A stretch of 64,000 nt of DNA from Microbulbifer yueqingensis (GTDB lineage Bacteria; Pseudomonadota; Gammaproteobacteria; Pseudomonadales; Cellvibrionaceae), in assembly GCF_900100355.1 (NCBI RefSeq), contig NZ_FNFH01000005.1:237966-301965 (forward strand), written 5' to 3'. Positions 52,845 through 61,771 of the stretch are shown here, piece by piece. The translations under genes were made by a program, and so were the position numbers. The notes beneath the pieces are model-generated. The model saw only the letters and a list, made by a program, of their open reading frames with translations. It did not search any database and had not been told where the DNA came from. Numbering within the stretch: position 1 is the first letter of the stretch; every line of letters begins with the position of its first letter.

Positions 52845-54082
52845 AGCGCTTTCTCTTCTCCGCCCTCGCCTTCCTGCTGTTCGGGGCTTTCCTGACCGAG
52901 ATGATCCGCACCTACCCCGGCTACATGCTGCTGGCCGTCGGCGGCAAGCGAATCGAGATGAACCTGTGGGTAGCCGTCGGCGCGGCGGTGCTGGCGATGC
53001 TGCTGCTGTTCCTGGTGTTCTGGTTGTTACGCAGCCTGCTGCGGGGTGTGGAGGGCGGGGTCAGCCGTATCCGTTTCGGCCGCACCCGCGTGGCGCGGCG
53101 GCGCCTTACCAACGGCCTGGTCGAATTTATGGAGGGCAACTGGGCCCGCGCCCGGCGGCAGCTACTGAAAAGCGCGCCCCGCTCGGATGCGCCGCTGATC
53201 AACTACCTGGCCGCCGCCCGCTGTGCCTTCGAACTGGGCTACCGCGATGAGGCCAACGAACTTCTCGCCAAGGCCGAGGCCAGCGGCGAGGATACCCGGC
53301 TGGCGGTCGCGCTGAGCCAGGCGAGAATGCAGCTGCTGGACCGACAATACGAACAGTGTATCGCCAGCCTGGAGCGCGCCAAGCAGGTGGAACCCAAGCA
53401 CCCGGCGGTGCTGCAGATGCTGAAACAGGCCTACTACCAGCTGGAGGACTGGCACCACCTGCGCGACCTGCTGCCGGACCTTGAGAAGCACGCCAACATG
53501 CCCGAAGAAGACCTGCAGCGGCTTGAGCAGGAGGTCTACCAGCAGTTGCTGGTCGCGGCCGGCGAACGCCGGGATGCAGGCAAGCTCCACGACACCTGGC
53601 AGAGTTTCAGCGGTCGCTGGCAGCGCGACATGGACCTGCGCGGCCTCTACGCCGAGCAGCTGCACCGGGTCGGCGAGGACGAGGAGGCCGAGAAGCACCT
53701 GCGCTGGATCCTCAATCACGAGTGGCGCTCACAGCTCGGCAGGCTGTACGGCTGTCTTACGGGTGCCGACGCCGGCGCCCAGCTGACGGTAGCCGATGGC
53801 TGGCTGAAGGAATACGGCGAGAACGCCGAACTCTATACCTGCCTCGGGCGCCTTTGCCTGCGCAATGAACTCTGGGGCAAGGCCCGGCAGCATTTCGAGA
53901 AAAGCCTCACCCTGCGCTCCGACCCCGCCACCTCCGCGGAGCTGGCCCGGCTGCTGCATGCCCTCGGGGAGAAAGAGCAGGCTGCGGAACTCTACAAGGA
54001 GGGGCTGATCCAGGCCGTCTCCAACCTGCCACAGCTGCCGCTGCCGGGCGAGCACACCTCACTGGTTTCCGGGAGGGTGTGA
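52841..54082 (+). CDS. hemY: HemY family tetratricopeptide membrane protein
   Basis: Inner-membrane protein with two N-terminal helices (LFSALAFLLFGAFLTEMI and AAVLAMLLLFLVFWLL) and then TPR-like helix pairs to the end of the 413 residues. The function in heme or envelope biology is not settled; it is not the protoporphyrinogen oxidase of the same name. Overlaps hemX (ATGA-type) and closes the hem operon. A GC-rich palindrome follows at 54096-54109 without a T tract. Confidence 0.93.
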   Translation: MKRFLFSALAFLLFGAFLTEMIRTYPGYMLLAVGGKRIEMNLWVAVGAAVLAMLLLFLVFWLLRSLLRGVEGGVSRIRFGRTRVARRRLTNGLVEFMEGNWARARRQLLKSAPRSDAPLINYLAAARCAFELGYRDEANELLAKAEASGEDTRLAVALSQARMQLLDRQYEQCIASLERAKQVEPKHPAVLQMLKQAYYQLEDWHHLRDLLPDLEKHANMPEEDLQRLEQEVYQQLLVAAGERRDAGKLHDTWQSFSGRWQRDMDLRGLYAEQLHRVGEDEEAEKHLRWILNHEWRSQLGRLYGCLTGADAGAQLTVADGWLKEYGENAELYTCLGRLCLRNELWGKARQHFEKSLTLRSDPATSAELARLLHALGEKEQAAELYKEGLIQAVSNLPQLPLPGEHTSLVSGRV

Positions 54083-54222
54083 ACGCCGCCCCAAAAGGCG
54101 CTGAGCGCCAGGAGCGCGGGCTGGCGATCGACCAGTCCGCGGCGCTGCCAGCCTGATCCGGTGATTGCAAACCTGCGTAGAGCAAAGGCATAGACACCCG
54201 CAACACGAGCGAGGACCCGCCA

Positions 54223-54786
54223 ATGCCCGCAGCCGTTTTACCCCGAGCCGCACTCCTTCTCGCCACCGGCCTCTTCCTGGCCGCCTGCTCGACGGCCGAT
54301 ATCACCGAGTATCAGGAGCGGCAGCCGCGCCTCGTGCCAGAAGAATTTTTCCGCGGTCCCCTGACTGCGCACGGCATCGTCAAGGACCGCTCCGGCCGGG
54401 TTACGCGTACCTTCAATGCCGAACTGACGGGCAGCTGGCAGGATGGCGAGGGCCTGCTGGAGGAGCGCTTCGTCTTCGACGACGGCGAGGTGCAGTTCCG
54501 CGACTGGAAGCTGGTGCCCAGCGCCACCGACAACCGCGGCGTGCGCAACTTTACCGGCTACGCCGGTGACGTGGTGGGCCCCGCGCGGGTCAGGGTCAGC
54601 GGCAACGCCATGTTCATCCGCTACACCCTGCAGGTGCCCTGGAAGGGGGACACCATCGAGGTGGCCGTGGACGACCGCATGTACCTGGTTTCCGACCGGG
54701 TGCTGATCAACGAGTCCCGCCTCAGCAAGTGGGGTTTTGATGTGGGCGAGGTGGTGCTCACCATCATCCGCGGGCAACGGCCCTAG
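54223..54786 (+). CDS. DUF3833 family lipoprotein
   Basis: Predicted lipoprotein of unknown function. Residues 1-24 are a signal with lipobox LAAC. The mature part matches DUF3833 by eye: ERQPRLVPEEFFRGPLTAHGIVKDRSGRVTRTF in pieces, then GSWQDGEGLLEERFVFDDGE and MFIRYTLQVPWKGDTIEVAVDDRM. 187 residues, with GAGGA before the ATG. Single gene converging on the next one. Confidence 0.85.
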   Translation: MPAAVLPRAALLLATGLFLAACSTADITEYQERQPRLVPEEFFRGPLTAHGIVKDRSGRVTRTFNAELTGSWQDGEGLLEERFVFDDGEVQFRDWKLVPSATDNRGVRNFTGYAGDVVGPARVRVSGNAMFIRYTLQVPWKGDTIEVAVDDRMYLVSDRVLINESRLSKWGFDVGEVVLTIIRGQRP

Positions 54787-54812
54787 GCCGCCGCCCGCGT
54801 TCCTCGCGAAGA

Positions 54813-56687
54813 TTATGCCCAGAGCCTGAGACCCGCCAATCCCCAGGCGAGCATATACATGGCCACCAGCAGGTTCAGCGCCACCAGCACGGCTGCATGC
54901 CAGCGGGTAAACCGCCCCACTTCCGCCGGGGCCGCATGCCGGTAACGGAACCAGGCCCACACGCTCAATGCTGCCAGCAGGGGAAAAAGTCCGCTGCCGA
55001 CAAAGACCAACAGCGATGGCACGGACACCCGCCCGGCCAGGGCAAAAGGTATTGTGCCGCCAGCTGCCAGGACGGCACCTGCCAGGGCCATTCCCAGCAC
55101 CAGCACCGTCATGGCCGGCCAGGCGCGCAGTGCCAGGCTGGCCCCCCGCGGACCCCGCCCCAGCAGCAAGTGGGGGAGCCATCCCAGGGCCTTCAGCAGC
55201 GCCACAACCGCACAGACCGACCACAGGCACAGCACCAGCAGCGGTGCCCAGGCAGCCAGCGGGCCGGTTCTTTCCAGAGTCTGCGGCCCGTAGTGCAAAA
55301 CCTCTCCCGCAATGGGGTCCCGGGCCCGCACCAGCGACACCCGACCGGTTCCCGCCTGCAGGAATGTGCCCTCCGGCCCCGGCACCAGCTGGCGGGGCCG
55401 CCCGCCCAGGAGCGGCGCCATGACCACCCCCGCGCTGTTTACCTGCAGTCTCCAGGGCAGCAACTGCGCGGCAAACCCGAAGGTTTCAGAAACCGGGCTG
55501 ATCACCCGGTACAGGCCGGCCAGGGTCGGGTCTCCGGCATCCGGGGACCGCTGTGATTCAATATTCCCGGGCTGCTGGTCCCGGGCCAGGTAAGCTGACA
55601 GCAACCGGTGCAATTCGGCAACGGCCGGCCCGTTGCTGTTCGACAGGATCACATAGCCCCGCCCAAGGTCCGGCTGGTAGGCCAACATACTGCGGGCGCC
55701 GGGCAGGCTGCCTTCATGCCCGTAAAACACCGTGCCGTTATTGCTGAAGCTGGTGGTGCCGAGGCCCCACGACACCTCCAGTCCGCCGTTCGTCGCGAGT
55801 GTGTCACGCGGGGTTTCCATGCGCTCGAGCGAGGCCGGTGACAATAGCTGCCGGTTGCCGACACGGCCGCGATCAAGCAGGAAGCGAGTAAGCTTCGCCA
55901 TGTCTTCCAGGCTGCTGTTGAGCGCCCCCGCCGCGCGGTTGTTCAGGTGCCAGTATGGCTGCGGCCTGCCCTTGTCATAGAGGGTGGCCGCATGGCTCCG
56001 GTAGTGGTCGGAATAGAAGTAGCCGCTGTCCTCCATGCCCAGCGGCGCGAGGAAATGCTGCCCCACATACTCTTCAAAGGGCATACCGGATATCTTTTCG
56101 ACGATATAGGCCGCCACCAGCGGCCCGGTGTTGTTGTATGCCGAGCGGCTGCCGGGCACCCAGCGAGATGTGCGCGAGTGCGGATGCAGGGCCAGCGCCG
56201 CACGGATACTGATCGGCTCCGCGCCTTGCTGTACCAGCTCAGCGAAATGGGGGGCATCCCAGCCGCTGCTGTGGTTCAGCAGGTGCACCAGTCGCACCGG
56301 GTGCTGTTTTTCCCAGCGATTGTGAAACTCGATCTCGGGTGCCAGCTCAGAAAGCGGCGCGTCCAGGCTAAGGCGGCCCTCCTCCACCAGCTTCATTACC
56401 GAAAGGCTGACCAGCATCTTCGCTACGGATCCCACCCGGAACCGGGTTTCAGCCGTCACCGGGGAACCGCTGGCAAGGTCCGCCATGCCCACGTTGTATT
56501 GCCACATCTCGTCGCCGGTCCCGACCAGCGCCACCGCCAGCCCGGGCGTATTGGTTCGCGACGCAACCTGTTCGATCGCTTGGCCCAGCTCGGCCAGGTT
56601 TGCGGGCGCAGGTACACTGCCTGGCTGTGCTGTGGCCACGGCCGACCAGGCCAGGAATACTGAGATCAATCTCCATAGCATCTGCAT
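54813..56687 (-). CDS. Membrane-anchored beta-lactamase-family serine hydrolase
   Basis: Class C beta-lactamase / DD-peptidase fold. Signal peptide MQMLWRLISVFLAWSAVATA, then S87xxK90 (SVAK), Y184-N-N186 and H324-E-G326 in place of KTG. The family also contains esterases and D-amino-acid peptidases, so the substrate is open. After residue 470 there are four predicted helices that hold it in the inner membrane. 624 residues from ATG 56687 with GGGGGG upstream; the longer frame would bury the signal peptide. Divergent from a CadC-like regulator with an operator-like array between. Confidence 0.88.
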   Translation of the reverse strand: MQMLWRLISVFLAWSAVATAQPGSVPAPANLAELGQAIEQVASRTNTPGLAVALVGTGDEMWQYNVGMADLASGSPVTAETRFRVGSVAKMLVSLSVMKLVEEGRLSLDAPLSELAPEIEFHNRWEKQHPVRLVHLLNHSSGWDAPHFAELVQQGAEPISIRAALALHPHSRTSRWVPGSRSAYNNTGPLVAAYIVEKISGMPFEEYVGQHFLAPLGMEDSGYFYSDHYRSHAATLYDKGRPQPYWHLNNRAAGALNSSLEDMAKLTRFLLDRGRVGNRQLLSPASLERMETPRDTLATNGGLEVSWGLGTTSFSNNGTVFYGHEGSLPGARSMLAYQPDLGRGYVILSNSNGPAVAELHRLLSAYLARDQQPGNIESQRSPDAGDPTLAGLYRVISPVSETFGFAAQLLPWRLQVNSAGVVMAPLLGGRPRQLVPGPEGTFLQAGTGRVSLVRARDPIAGEVLHYGPQTLERTGPLAAWAPLLVLCLWSVCAVVALLKALGWLPHLLLGRGPRGASLALRAWPAMTVLVLGMALAGAVLAAGGTIPFALAGRVSVPSLLVFVGSGLFPLLAALSVWAWFRYRHAAPAEVGRFTRWHAAVLVALNLLVAMYMLAWGLAGLRLWA

Positions 56688-56833
56688 GCTGAGCCCCCCA
56701 TTTATTGTGTTCGGATGCCGCTCCCGGCCTGGCACGGAGCCCTCATATGCCTTCCGTTGGTGCCCGCCGGCACGGCTGTGATTTAATGAAGGCGAAATAT
56801 CGGACGGCCCGGGACGGCAGGCAAAGGAACCTT

Positions 56834-56876
56834 TGTGACCAGCTGTGAGTGCAACCGCGGGTCACATCCGGTCACA
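56834..56876. promoter_or_regulatory. Four-half-site operator-like array
   Basis: Half-sites TGTGACC (56834) and TGTGAGT (56844), then the reversed form GGTCACA (56860) and GGTCACA (56870). Each pair has 10-base periodicity, one helical turn, and the two pairs face each other. It lies in the 188-base gap between the hydrolase and CadC-like genes and touches the annotated start codon of the latter. Probably a binding site for that winged-helix regulator. Confidence 0.5.
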
Positions 56877-58969
56877 TGATGTATGTGGTTGATTTGAAAA
56901 AAGAAAATACAAAAGGGATGGGCCCCGCCGCCCTCCACAGCATTGGCGAGTTTGAATTCGATATCCGCACCGGCACGCTCTCACGCGGGCAGGACTCAAG
57001 CCGGCTGGAGCCGCAAGTCAGTGCCTTCCTGGGACTCTTGATCGAGCACGCCGGAGTGACCGTCAGCCGCGACACCATCACCCGGGCCATCTGGCCGGAC
57101 CGCGTGGTAAGCGATGATGCACTGCGGGCCATGGTCAAGAAACTGCGCGAGGCACTGGGCGATGATGCGCGCAACCCACGCTACCTCCGCACCCTGCCAC
57201 TGAAGGGCTATGTACTGATCGCTGAGGTGGCCCCGGCCCGGGCCGCAAACAGAGCGCGCCGCTGGCCTCTCCTTATCATCGGCGCCGCCGCCACCGCCGC
57301 TACTGCCATGGTCCCGCTGTGGCTCCTGCCGCACAACACCGCGGAACCGACACACACCGGGGTCGAACGGCTAACCCGGGTTCCCGGATCCGAAGTGAGT
57401 GCCGACTACAACCCGGCCACGAAGCGGCTGGTTTTTTCCCACCGCTCCAGCAAGGATGACCACTTGCAGCTGTTCGTCAAAGACGGCGCGTCCGGCCGGG
57501 TACAGCGACTTACCTGGGACAGTGCCGACTATGCCAACGCCCACTGGTCACCAACCGGCGACCGGCTGGTTTATACGCGCAGCCAGGGCAAGGAGTTGCA
57601 GCACTACCTGGCGGGCTACCATCCGGAGCGCGGGATCATCGACGCCAGGCCCTTCCCACCGACTGATGGCCAACGACGCTACCTGCAATCATGGTCCCGC
57701 GACGGGAGTAGCGTATACCTCAAGGATGCCCCCCGGCCCGGCGCCCCCCGGGGCATATGGCGACTTGCGCTCGACACCGGCTCCCTGCAGCAGATTACCG
57801 CGCCCAACGTCGATGGTGCTGGCGACTACGTGGCACGCGAATCCCTGGATGGGCGGCGGCTGGCACTGTTGCGTGGGATCGAGGAGGGGAAACGCGAATT
57901 ACTGATACTGGACCTGGCCACCGGCACACTGCTGCATACCCGCCTGCTCCCACAGCCCGTGGAGCGGCTCGCGTGGCACCCCGACGGGGTTAGCATCGCC
58001 CTGTCAGGCTTTAACGGCAGCCTGCTGGAATACCACCTGGCAGAGGATCGCTTCGTCAAACGCGAGTTGCCGGATCGCTTTATCAATGATGTCTTTTTCC
58101 AGTGCGGGGATAATTGCTTTTTCATGCGGCGCCATAACGGCAATTTCCTCGACCTGGAAGAACAACCGGACCCATTCGCAGACTCGCCGCTCATGTCCGC
58201 CGACCGCTTCGACCTGGACGGCGCTGAGGACTTTCCCCAATACGCCGCTGGCGGACGCCGGCTCTTTTATTTTTCACTCGGGCGGGAACAGCTTGTCCTC
58301 CAGCGCCGCGACACGCAGCAGCGGGGGGTGACCCTGGCTTCACTACCCGTGGACAGCCAGGTCACTGCCCTACAGGCAAGTCCTGACGGGAAGCTGCTGG
58401 CGGGGATTGTGGATCAACGGCTGTTTATCCTGGATGCCGGGGGTGGCGAACTGCGCTTTCTTACCAGCGGTATCGAGCTGCCCGCTTCACCGGCCTGGTC
58501 CCCCGATGGCAGCTCGCTGTTGTACGCCAAGCGGGAAAGAGGTAACCAGGTGATCTATCGCTACCTGCCGGCACAAGATCGTCACGAAAGGTTACTGGAT
58601 GGCTACAGTGCCCTCCGCTTCCTCCCGGACGGCCGGGCCATCGCGATCGACGAACACAACCGGGCCTGGGTTATGGACCAGCATCTCCGGCCATATTCAA
58701 CAGATGCTCTCGGCAGCGTTGCTTCAGCCTCGACAAACCGGTGGCAGGTGAAGGGAAACTGGCTTTACTTTAGTGAGCATCGCGGAAATGACGCATTTAT
58801 CGTCCGCATCAGCCTCAACGACAGGACCCGGGAAGAACGCCTGCTGGCACACAATCGTTTCCGGCTGCACTTTCACCTGCACCCCCGAGAGGACCGCCTG
58901 ATTGGGGTCAAGTCGATGCTGGCCGAAAGCGACCTGGTCCGCGTGGGGCTGGGCCCGGTGGAAGGCTGA
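56876..58969 (+). CDS. CadC-like membrane-bound winged-helix regulator with TolB-like propeller
   Basis: One-component transcription regulator. An OmpR/PhoB-type winged helix occupies residues about 20-118 (LEPQVSAFLGLLIEHAGVTVSRD, ending LPLKGYVLIAEV), a single membrane helix is at 130-150, and the periplasmic part is a TolB/WD40-like propeller with recurring blades (YNPATKRLVFSHRS, WSPTGDRLVYTRS, WSRDGSSVYLKD, WSPDGSSLLYAKRE). 697 residues. The start is uncertain: ATG 56876 has no clear ribosome site, GTG 56849 would extend it, and ATG 56918 would still keep the whole winged helix. Ligand unknown. Confidence 0.85.
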   Translation: MMYVVDLKKENTKGMGPAALHSIGEFEFDIRTGTLSRGQDSSRLEPQVSAFLGLLIEHAGVTVSRDTITRAIWPDRVVSDDALRAMVKKLREALGDDARNPRYLRTLPLKGYVLIAEVAPARAANRARRWPLLIIGAAATAATAMVPLWLLPHNTAEPTHTGVERLTRVPGSEVSADYNPATKRLVFSHRSSKDDHLQLFVKDGASGRVQRLTWDSADYANAHWSPTGDRLVYTRSQGKELQHYLAGYHPERGIIDARPFPPTDGQRRYLQSWSRDGSSVYLKDAPRPGAPRGIWRLALDTGSLQQITAPNVDGAGDYVARESLDGRRLALLRGIEEGKRELLILDLATGTLLHTRLLPQPVERLAWHPDGVSIALSGFNGSLLEYHLAEDRFVKRELPDRFINDVFFQCGDNCFFMRRHNGNFLDLEEQPDPFADSPLMSADRFDLDGAEDFPQYAAGGRRLFYFSLGREQLVLQRRDTQQRGVTLASLPVDSQVTALQASPDGKLLAGIVDQRLFILDAGGGELRFLTSGIELPASPAWSPDGSSLLYAKRERGNQVIYRYLPAQDRHERLLDGYSALRFLPDGRAIAIDEHNRAWVMDQHLRPYSTDALGSVASASTNRWQVKGNWLYFSEHRGNDAFIVRISLNDRTREERLLAHNRFRLHFHLHPREDRLIGVKSMLAESDLVRVGLGPVEG

Positions 58970-58990
58970 ACAGAAGCGGCGTCGGGGCGC

Positions 58991-59323
58991 TCAGGCAGTC
59001 AGGAAAGCGCCAAAGAAGAGTACGGCACCGATCATGATCAGGCCCTGTACGATCGCGATCAGGATTGCCTTGAGGAAGCCTGTGCCCAGCACCAGCATGT
59101 AGGCGATGGCGGCCAGTGGAATGGAGATCAGCATGCCCCACTCCTCGGTCACCCCGGGGATCATCCCGCCCACGAAGCGCTGGATAATCACCGCCAGCAG
59201 CAGCGCAAACAGGCAATAAAAGGCGCCGGTGTTGCGCGCACCGAGCATGACGGCGGCCATTTTCAGGGGCAGCACCAGCACGGCGACCACCACGATCAGC
59301 AGGACGATAAATTCCATATCCAT
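58991..59323 (-). CDS. Small hydrophobic membrane protein
   Basis: 110 residues with three or four predicted membrane helices (FIVLLIVVVAVLVLPLKMAAV, FYCLFALLLAVIIQRFV, LISIPLAAIAYMLVLGTGFL, ILIAIVQGLIMIGAVLFFGAF). I do not recognise a family. AAGGAG lies three bases before the ATG-containing start region, supporting expression. Convergent with the CadC-like gene. Confidence 0.75.
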   Translation of the reverse strand: MDMEFIVLLIVVVAVLVLPLKMAAVMLGARNTGAFYCLFALLLAVIIQRFVGGMIPGVTEEWGMLISIPLAAIAYMLVLGTGFLKAILIAIVQGLIMIGAVLFFGAFLTA

Positions 59324-59457
59324 CTTCTCCTTTTAGGGATTGCGCCCGGAGACGCATACACCATTGCGCCTCACCGCCTGGTCGGGGGATAGGCCCAGCG
59401 CCCGGTGGCAATATCCAATCATAGTTCGCGCCACACCGGCCCGCCCGCGGCTACCGG

Positions 59458-59691
59458 TCAGTCCGGCCTGCCCCCGTTCGGCAAGTCGTTACAGACCACA
59501 CAGCGAATATTGCGCCTGAAGTAGTAGATTCGTGTCAGCAGGAAAACCGTGGCGGTGCAGGGCCCCCAGAAGGCGGCAAACAGCAGCGATTCATCGGGGC
59601 CGTGTCCCTTGGCCAGCTGCACACCGCTGAACACAAGTATCAGGGTGACGGACATAATGCTGAATTGAATAATCCATTTCTTCCAGGGCAC
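59458..59691 (-). CDS. Small two-helix membrane protein with a CxxC motif
   Basis: 77 residues, two membrane segments (IIQFSIMSVTLILVFSGVQLA and LFAAFWGPCTATVFLLTRIYYF) and a short tail with CVVC. The start is GTG with a strong AAGGAGGG seven bases upstream. No family recognised. The CVVC pair could bind metal or form a disulfide, but it is not a known motif in context. Confidence 0.65.
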   Translation of the reverse strand: MPWKKWIIQFSIMSVTLILVFSGVQLAKGHGPDESLLFAAFWGPCTATVFLLTRIYYFRRNIRCVVCNDLPNGGRPD

Positions 59692-59776
59692 AGAATCCCT
59701 CCTTAAACCTGTCTACTGCTTATAACGATGTGGGAGGCCGGGCGACTCCCTGGGTCAAATCCGTGAATCGACGGCG

Positions 59777-60355
59777 TCAGGGCGCGTCGTGAGAGCCGGA
59801 GACCAGGCTTGAATAGTTCTTAACCCGCTCCAGTGTCTCCGATCGCTCGAGGCTCTCCGCCGTCTCCTTCAGGAGTACACTCAGCCTCGCATCGGCCTCA
59901 ATCACTACCGCAGCAACCTGCTCCAACCTGTGGACGCCACGCTTGCGAATCGCCGACAGCACTTCCTGCTCCGTCACCCGCTGCTTCTTCATGGCGGACC
60001 TGACGAACTCTCCGTTCCAGAAAACGATCACCGGCGCTGCCCGCAACAGGGAGGAAAAACCGGGGAAATAGACCGTGGCTTTTGTCACCATGAATTGCGC
60101 GGCCAGCAGGGCCAACACCGCGGACAGTCCCTCAGCCAGCGGCAGGTCCCGGATCACGATTGTCGAACCGACGATTGAACCTATAGCAACGGTGACAATC
60201 CAGTCGAAGTTATTCATCTGGGAAGCCGAACGCTTCCCGGACAGGCGCACCAGGCAGACAACTACCACATACGTGATCATTGCGCTGACCAGGACCCGGA
60301 GTATCCCCTTCCAATCAGAGATCAACAGATCCTGGAAAAAATCAGCTTCCGGCAT
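59777..60355 (-). CDS. DUF421 (YetF-like) membrane protein
   Basis: YetF family proteins have three N-terminal helices and a cytoplasmic DUF421 domain. Here VLVSAMITYVVVVCLVRLSGKRSASQMNNFDWIVTVAIGSIVGS (in pieces) and LAEGLSAVLALLAAQFMVTKATVYFP form the membrane part, and APVIVFWNGEFVRSAMKKQRVTEQEVLSAIRKRGV is the domain signature. 192 residues. GGAGAAGCGC precedes the ATG. Function unknown. Confidence 0.88.
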   Translation of the reverse strand: MPEADFFQDLLISDWKGILRVLVSAMITYVVVVCLVRLSGKRSASQMNNFDWIVTVAIGSIVGSTIVIRDLPLAEGLSAVLALLAAQFMVTKATVYFPGFSSLLRAAPVIVFWNGEFVRSAMKKQRVTEQEVLSAIRKRGVHRLEQVAAVVIEADARLSVLLKETAESLERSETLERVKNYSSLVSGSHDAP

Positions 60356-60543
60356 GCGCTTCTCCGTTGCGGGGTTTCAAAATCCATTTCGCGAGGCGGC
60401 CTGCGAGCTACCTGCCTGGGCTATTGTCCGGAACCATCCCCGGGAAGTCGCACCCGGCCAACGCCTTTTGCCGCCTGCTGTCGCCCACTTCATCTCCGTG
60501 TACCAAGGACCCGGGCACCGCGGCCCGGCGCTTTAAAGATCTG

Positions 60544-61035
60544 TCAGGGTTTGCCACGGAATAATAGCGACACAAAAGCGCATACAGCAACCAGTAACGG
60601 CCAGCTGATTCCAAGCAGGTAGGTAAAGAACGCGAGATGGCTGAGATACCCGAGGGTCACCAAGAGGGAGAGGGCAATAATAGTGATCGAACCAACCGCC
60701 ACCAGCAGCACCACCGCGGTAGGCATGGCGATGACACCGCGGAGGAATTCAACAGAGGCTCTCAGGGCACCCCCTATATGGACAAGGCCAAGCATGGGCA
60801 TACAGACGCGCCACACCAGGCGCTCGCCAAACGCTGCCTGTATAACAAGGGGGGCTATGGATAACCCCAGGGCTGTGAGGCTGGTAAACAGCAGGTGGAA
60901 AATGGTGTTCCGCTCACCCTGCGTCCACGACCCACGCCCGCCATGCAGGAAGACCAGCACGACACCGATAAAGCCGGCGAGAGTAACCGACACCTGGGCC
61001 AGCATCTCCAGGACACTCGCGTCCTCGTAATTCAT
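60544..61035 (-). CDS. Four-helix inner-membrane protein, unknown function
   Basis: 163 residues from ATG 61035 (MNYEDASVLEMLAQVSVTLAGF), with four membrane segments: VTLAGFIGVVLVFL, HLLFTSLTALGLSIAPLVI, PTAVVLLVAVGSITIIALSLLVTL and LLGISWPLLVAVCAFVSLLF. No family recognised. The start overlaps the stop of a four-codon frame (ATG GAT ATG CGG AGA TGA) that carries the good ribosome site, so initiation may be coupled. A 27-residue extension in frame is not supported. Confidence 0.7.
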   Translation of the reverse strand: MNYEDASVLEMLAQVSVTLAGFIGVVLVFLHGGRGSWTQGERNTIFHLLFTSLTALGLSIAPLVIQAAFGERLVWRVCMPMLGLVHIGGALRASVEFLRGVIAMPTAVVLLVAVGSITIIALSLLVTLGYLSHLAFFTYLLGISWPLLVAVCAFVSLLFRGKP

Positions 61036-61049
61036 CTCCGCATATCCAT
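61032..61049 (-). CDS. Possible four-codon leader ORF (MDMR)
   Basis: ATG GAT ATG CGG AGA TGA, with GGAGGAGG eight bases upstream (61058-61065). Its TGA overlaps the ATG of the membrane protein gene (ATGA). It could pass ribosomes to the gene by re-initiation, or be a sequencing or mutational frameshift at the gene start. Confidence 0.3.
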   Translation of the reverse strand: MDMRR

Positions 61050-61116
61050 GGCGTTTACCTCCTCCGGTGGCTAGGCGATTCCCACCAGTTAAGACTATGC
61101 CGCCCTGCCCCGCCAA

Positions 61117-61257
61117 TCGGCGTCTTTACTGGGCAGAACAGAAACGGGAGCCGACAAAGCAGGTATCCACCTGGAGACATCGCCTTAGAAGCACGGCCTC
61201 ACCACCAAAGCTGGGTGTTCGCAGGGCCGGAACAAACTGTCTGCCATATATCCCGTT
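61117..61257. other. Non-coding gap at the edge of the low-GC region
   Basis: Between the membrane protein leader and the next minus-strand gene. I looked for an attC-like end of a cassette here on the minus strand and did not find one. Base composition falls from here to the right end of the window. Confidence 0.4.
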
Positions 61258-61752
61258 TTACTTCCTGATTAGCTTGAGAGAGGAGGGGGTGATCACACCG
61301 CCTTTACTATAACTCTCGCTTCTGATGACGGTATCTTCATCTACAAACTCAAAGGCCAGCGAGTGCTGATGGCTGGCCTCTTGACTTGCAGGGTTAGTAG
61401 CATCCTGGAATACGAAAGAAAGATCACTCCCTTTGTCTTTATCGGAGTTCTGCAGTCTCAGCCTTGGCTGATTGCCCTGCGGGCAATAGTGTGTTGCAAG
61501 CAGGTTTTTTCCATCGCGGTGATAGACGGTTAGTGAGTGAGATGCACCCTTATAAATCCAGTTTTCTGTTATTACACTGCCATTTGCAGTGCTTTGAAAA
61601 GAGATATAAAACTTATCGCCATCCGCACCCTCCTTCTTCCAATCCCCAAGAAGTGCCTCAAGCTTTTCAAATGAGTGCAACGAAGGAGTGGTAGGATCAG
61701 CGCTTACCGAAATTGACATGAATGCAATCAACAATCCCCAGATGATTTTCAT
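61258..61752 (-). CDS. Secreted beta-rich protein, unknown function
   Basis: 164 residues with signal peptide MKIIWGLLIAFMSISVSA. The mature part has LEALLGDWKKEGADGDKFYISF and LATHYCPQGNQPRLRLQN, reminiscent of small DUF1579-like barrel proteins, but this is only by eye. Codon use is clearly less GC-rich than the hem or pil genes. The start is ATG 61752 with AAGGTAAG upstream; an in-frame extension of 42 residues was dropped because it enters the attC-like site and the protease gene. Confidence 0.7.
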   Translation of the reverse strand: MKIIWGLLIAFMSISVSADPTTPSLHSFEKLEALLGDWKKEGADGDKFYISFQSTANGSVITENWIYKGASHSLTVYHRDGKNLLATHYCPQGNQPRLRLQNSDKDKGSDLSFVFQDATNPASQEASHQHSLAFEFVDEDTVIRSESYSKGGVITPSSLKLIRK

Positions 61753-61771
61753 AAGGTAAGGTCCTTGCTGT

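Noticed and set aside
60356..60543. Open frames in the gap between the DUF421 gene and the four-helix protein
   Set aside because: No start with a ribosome site and no plausible protein; treated as non-coding.
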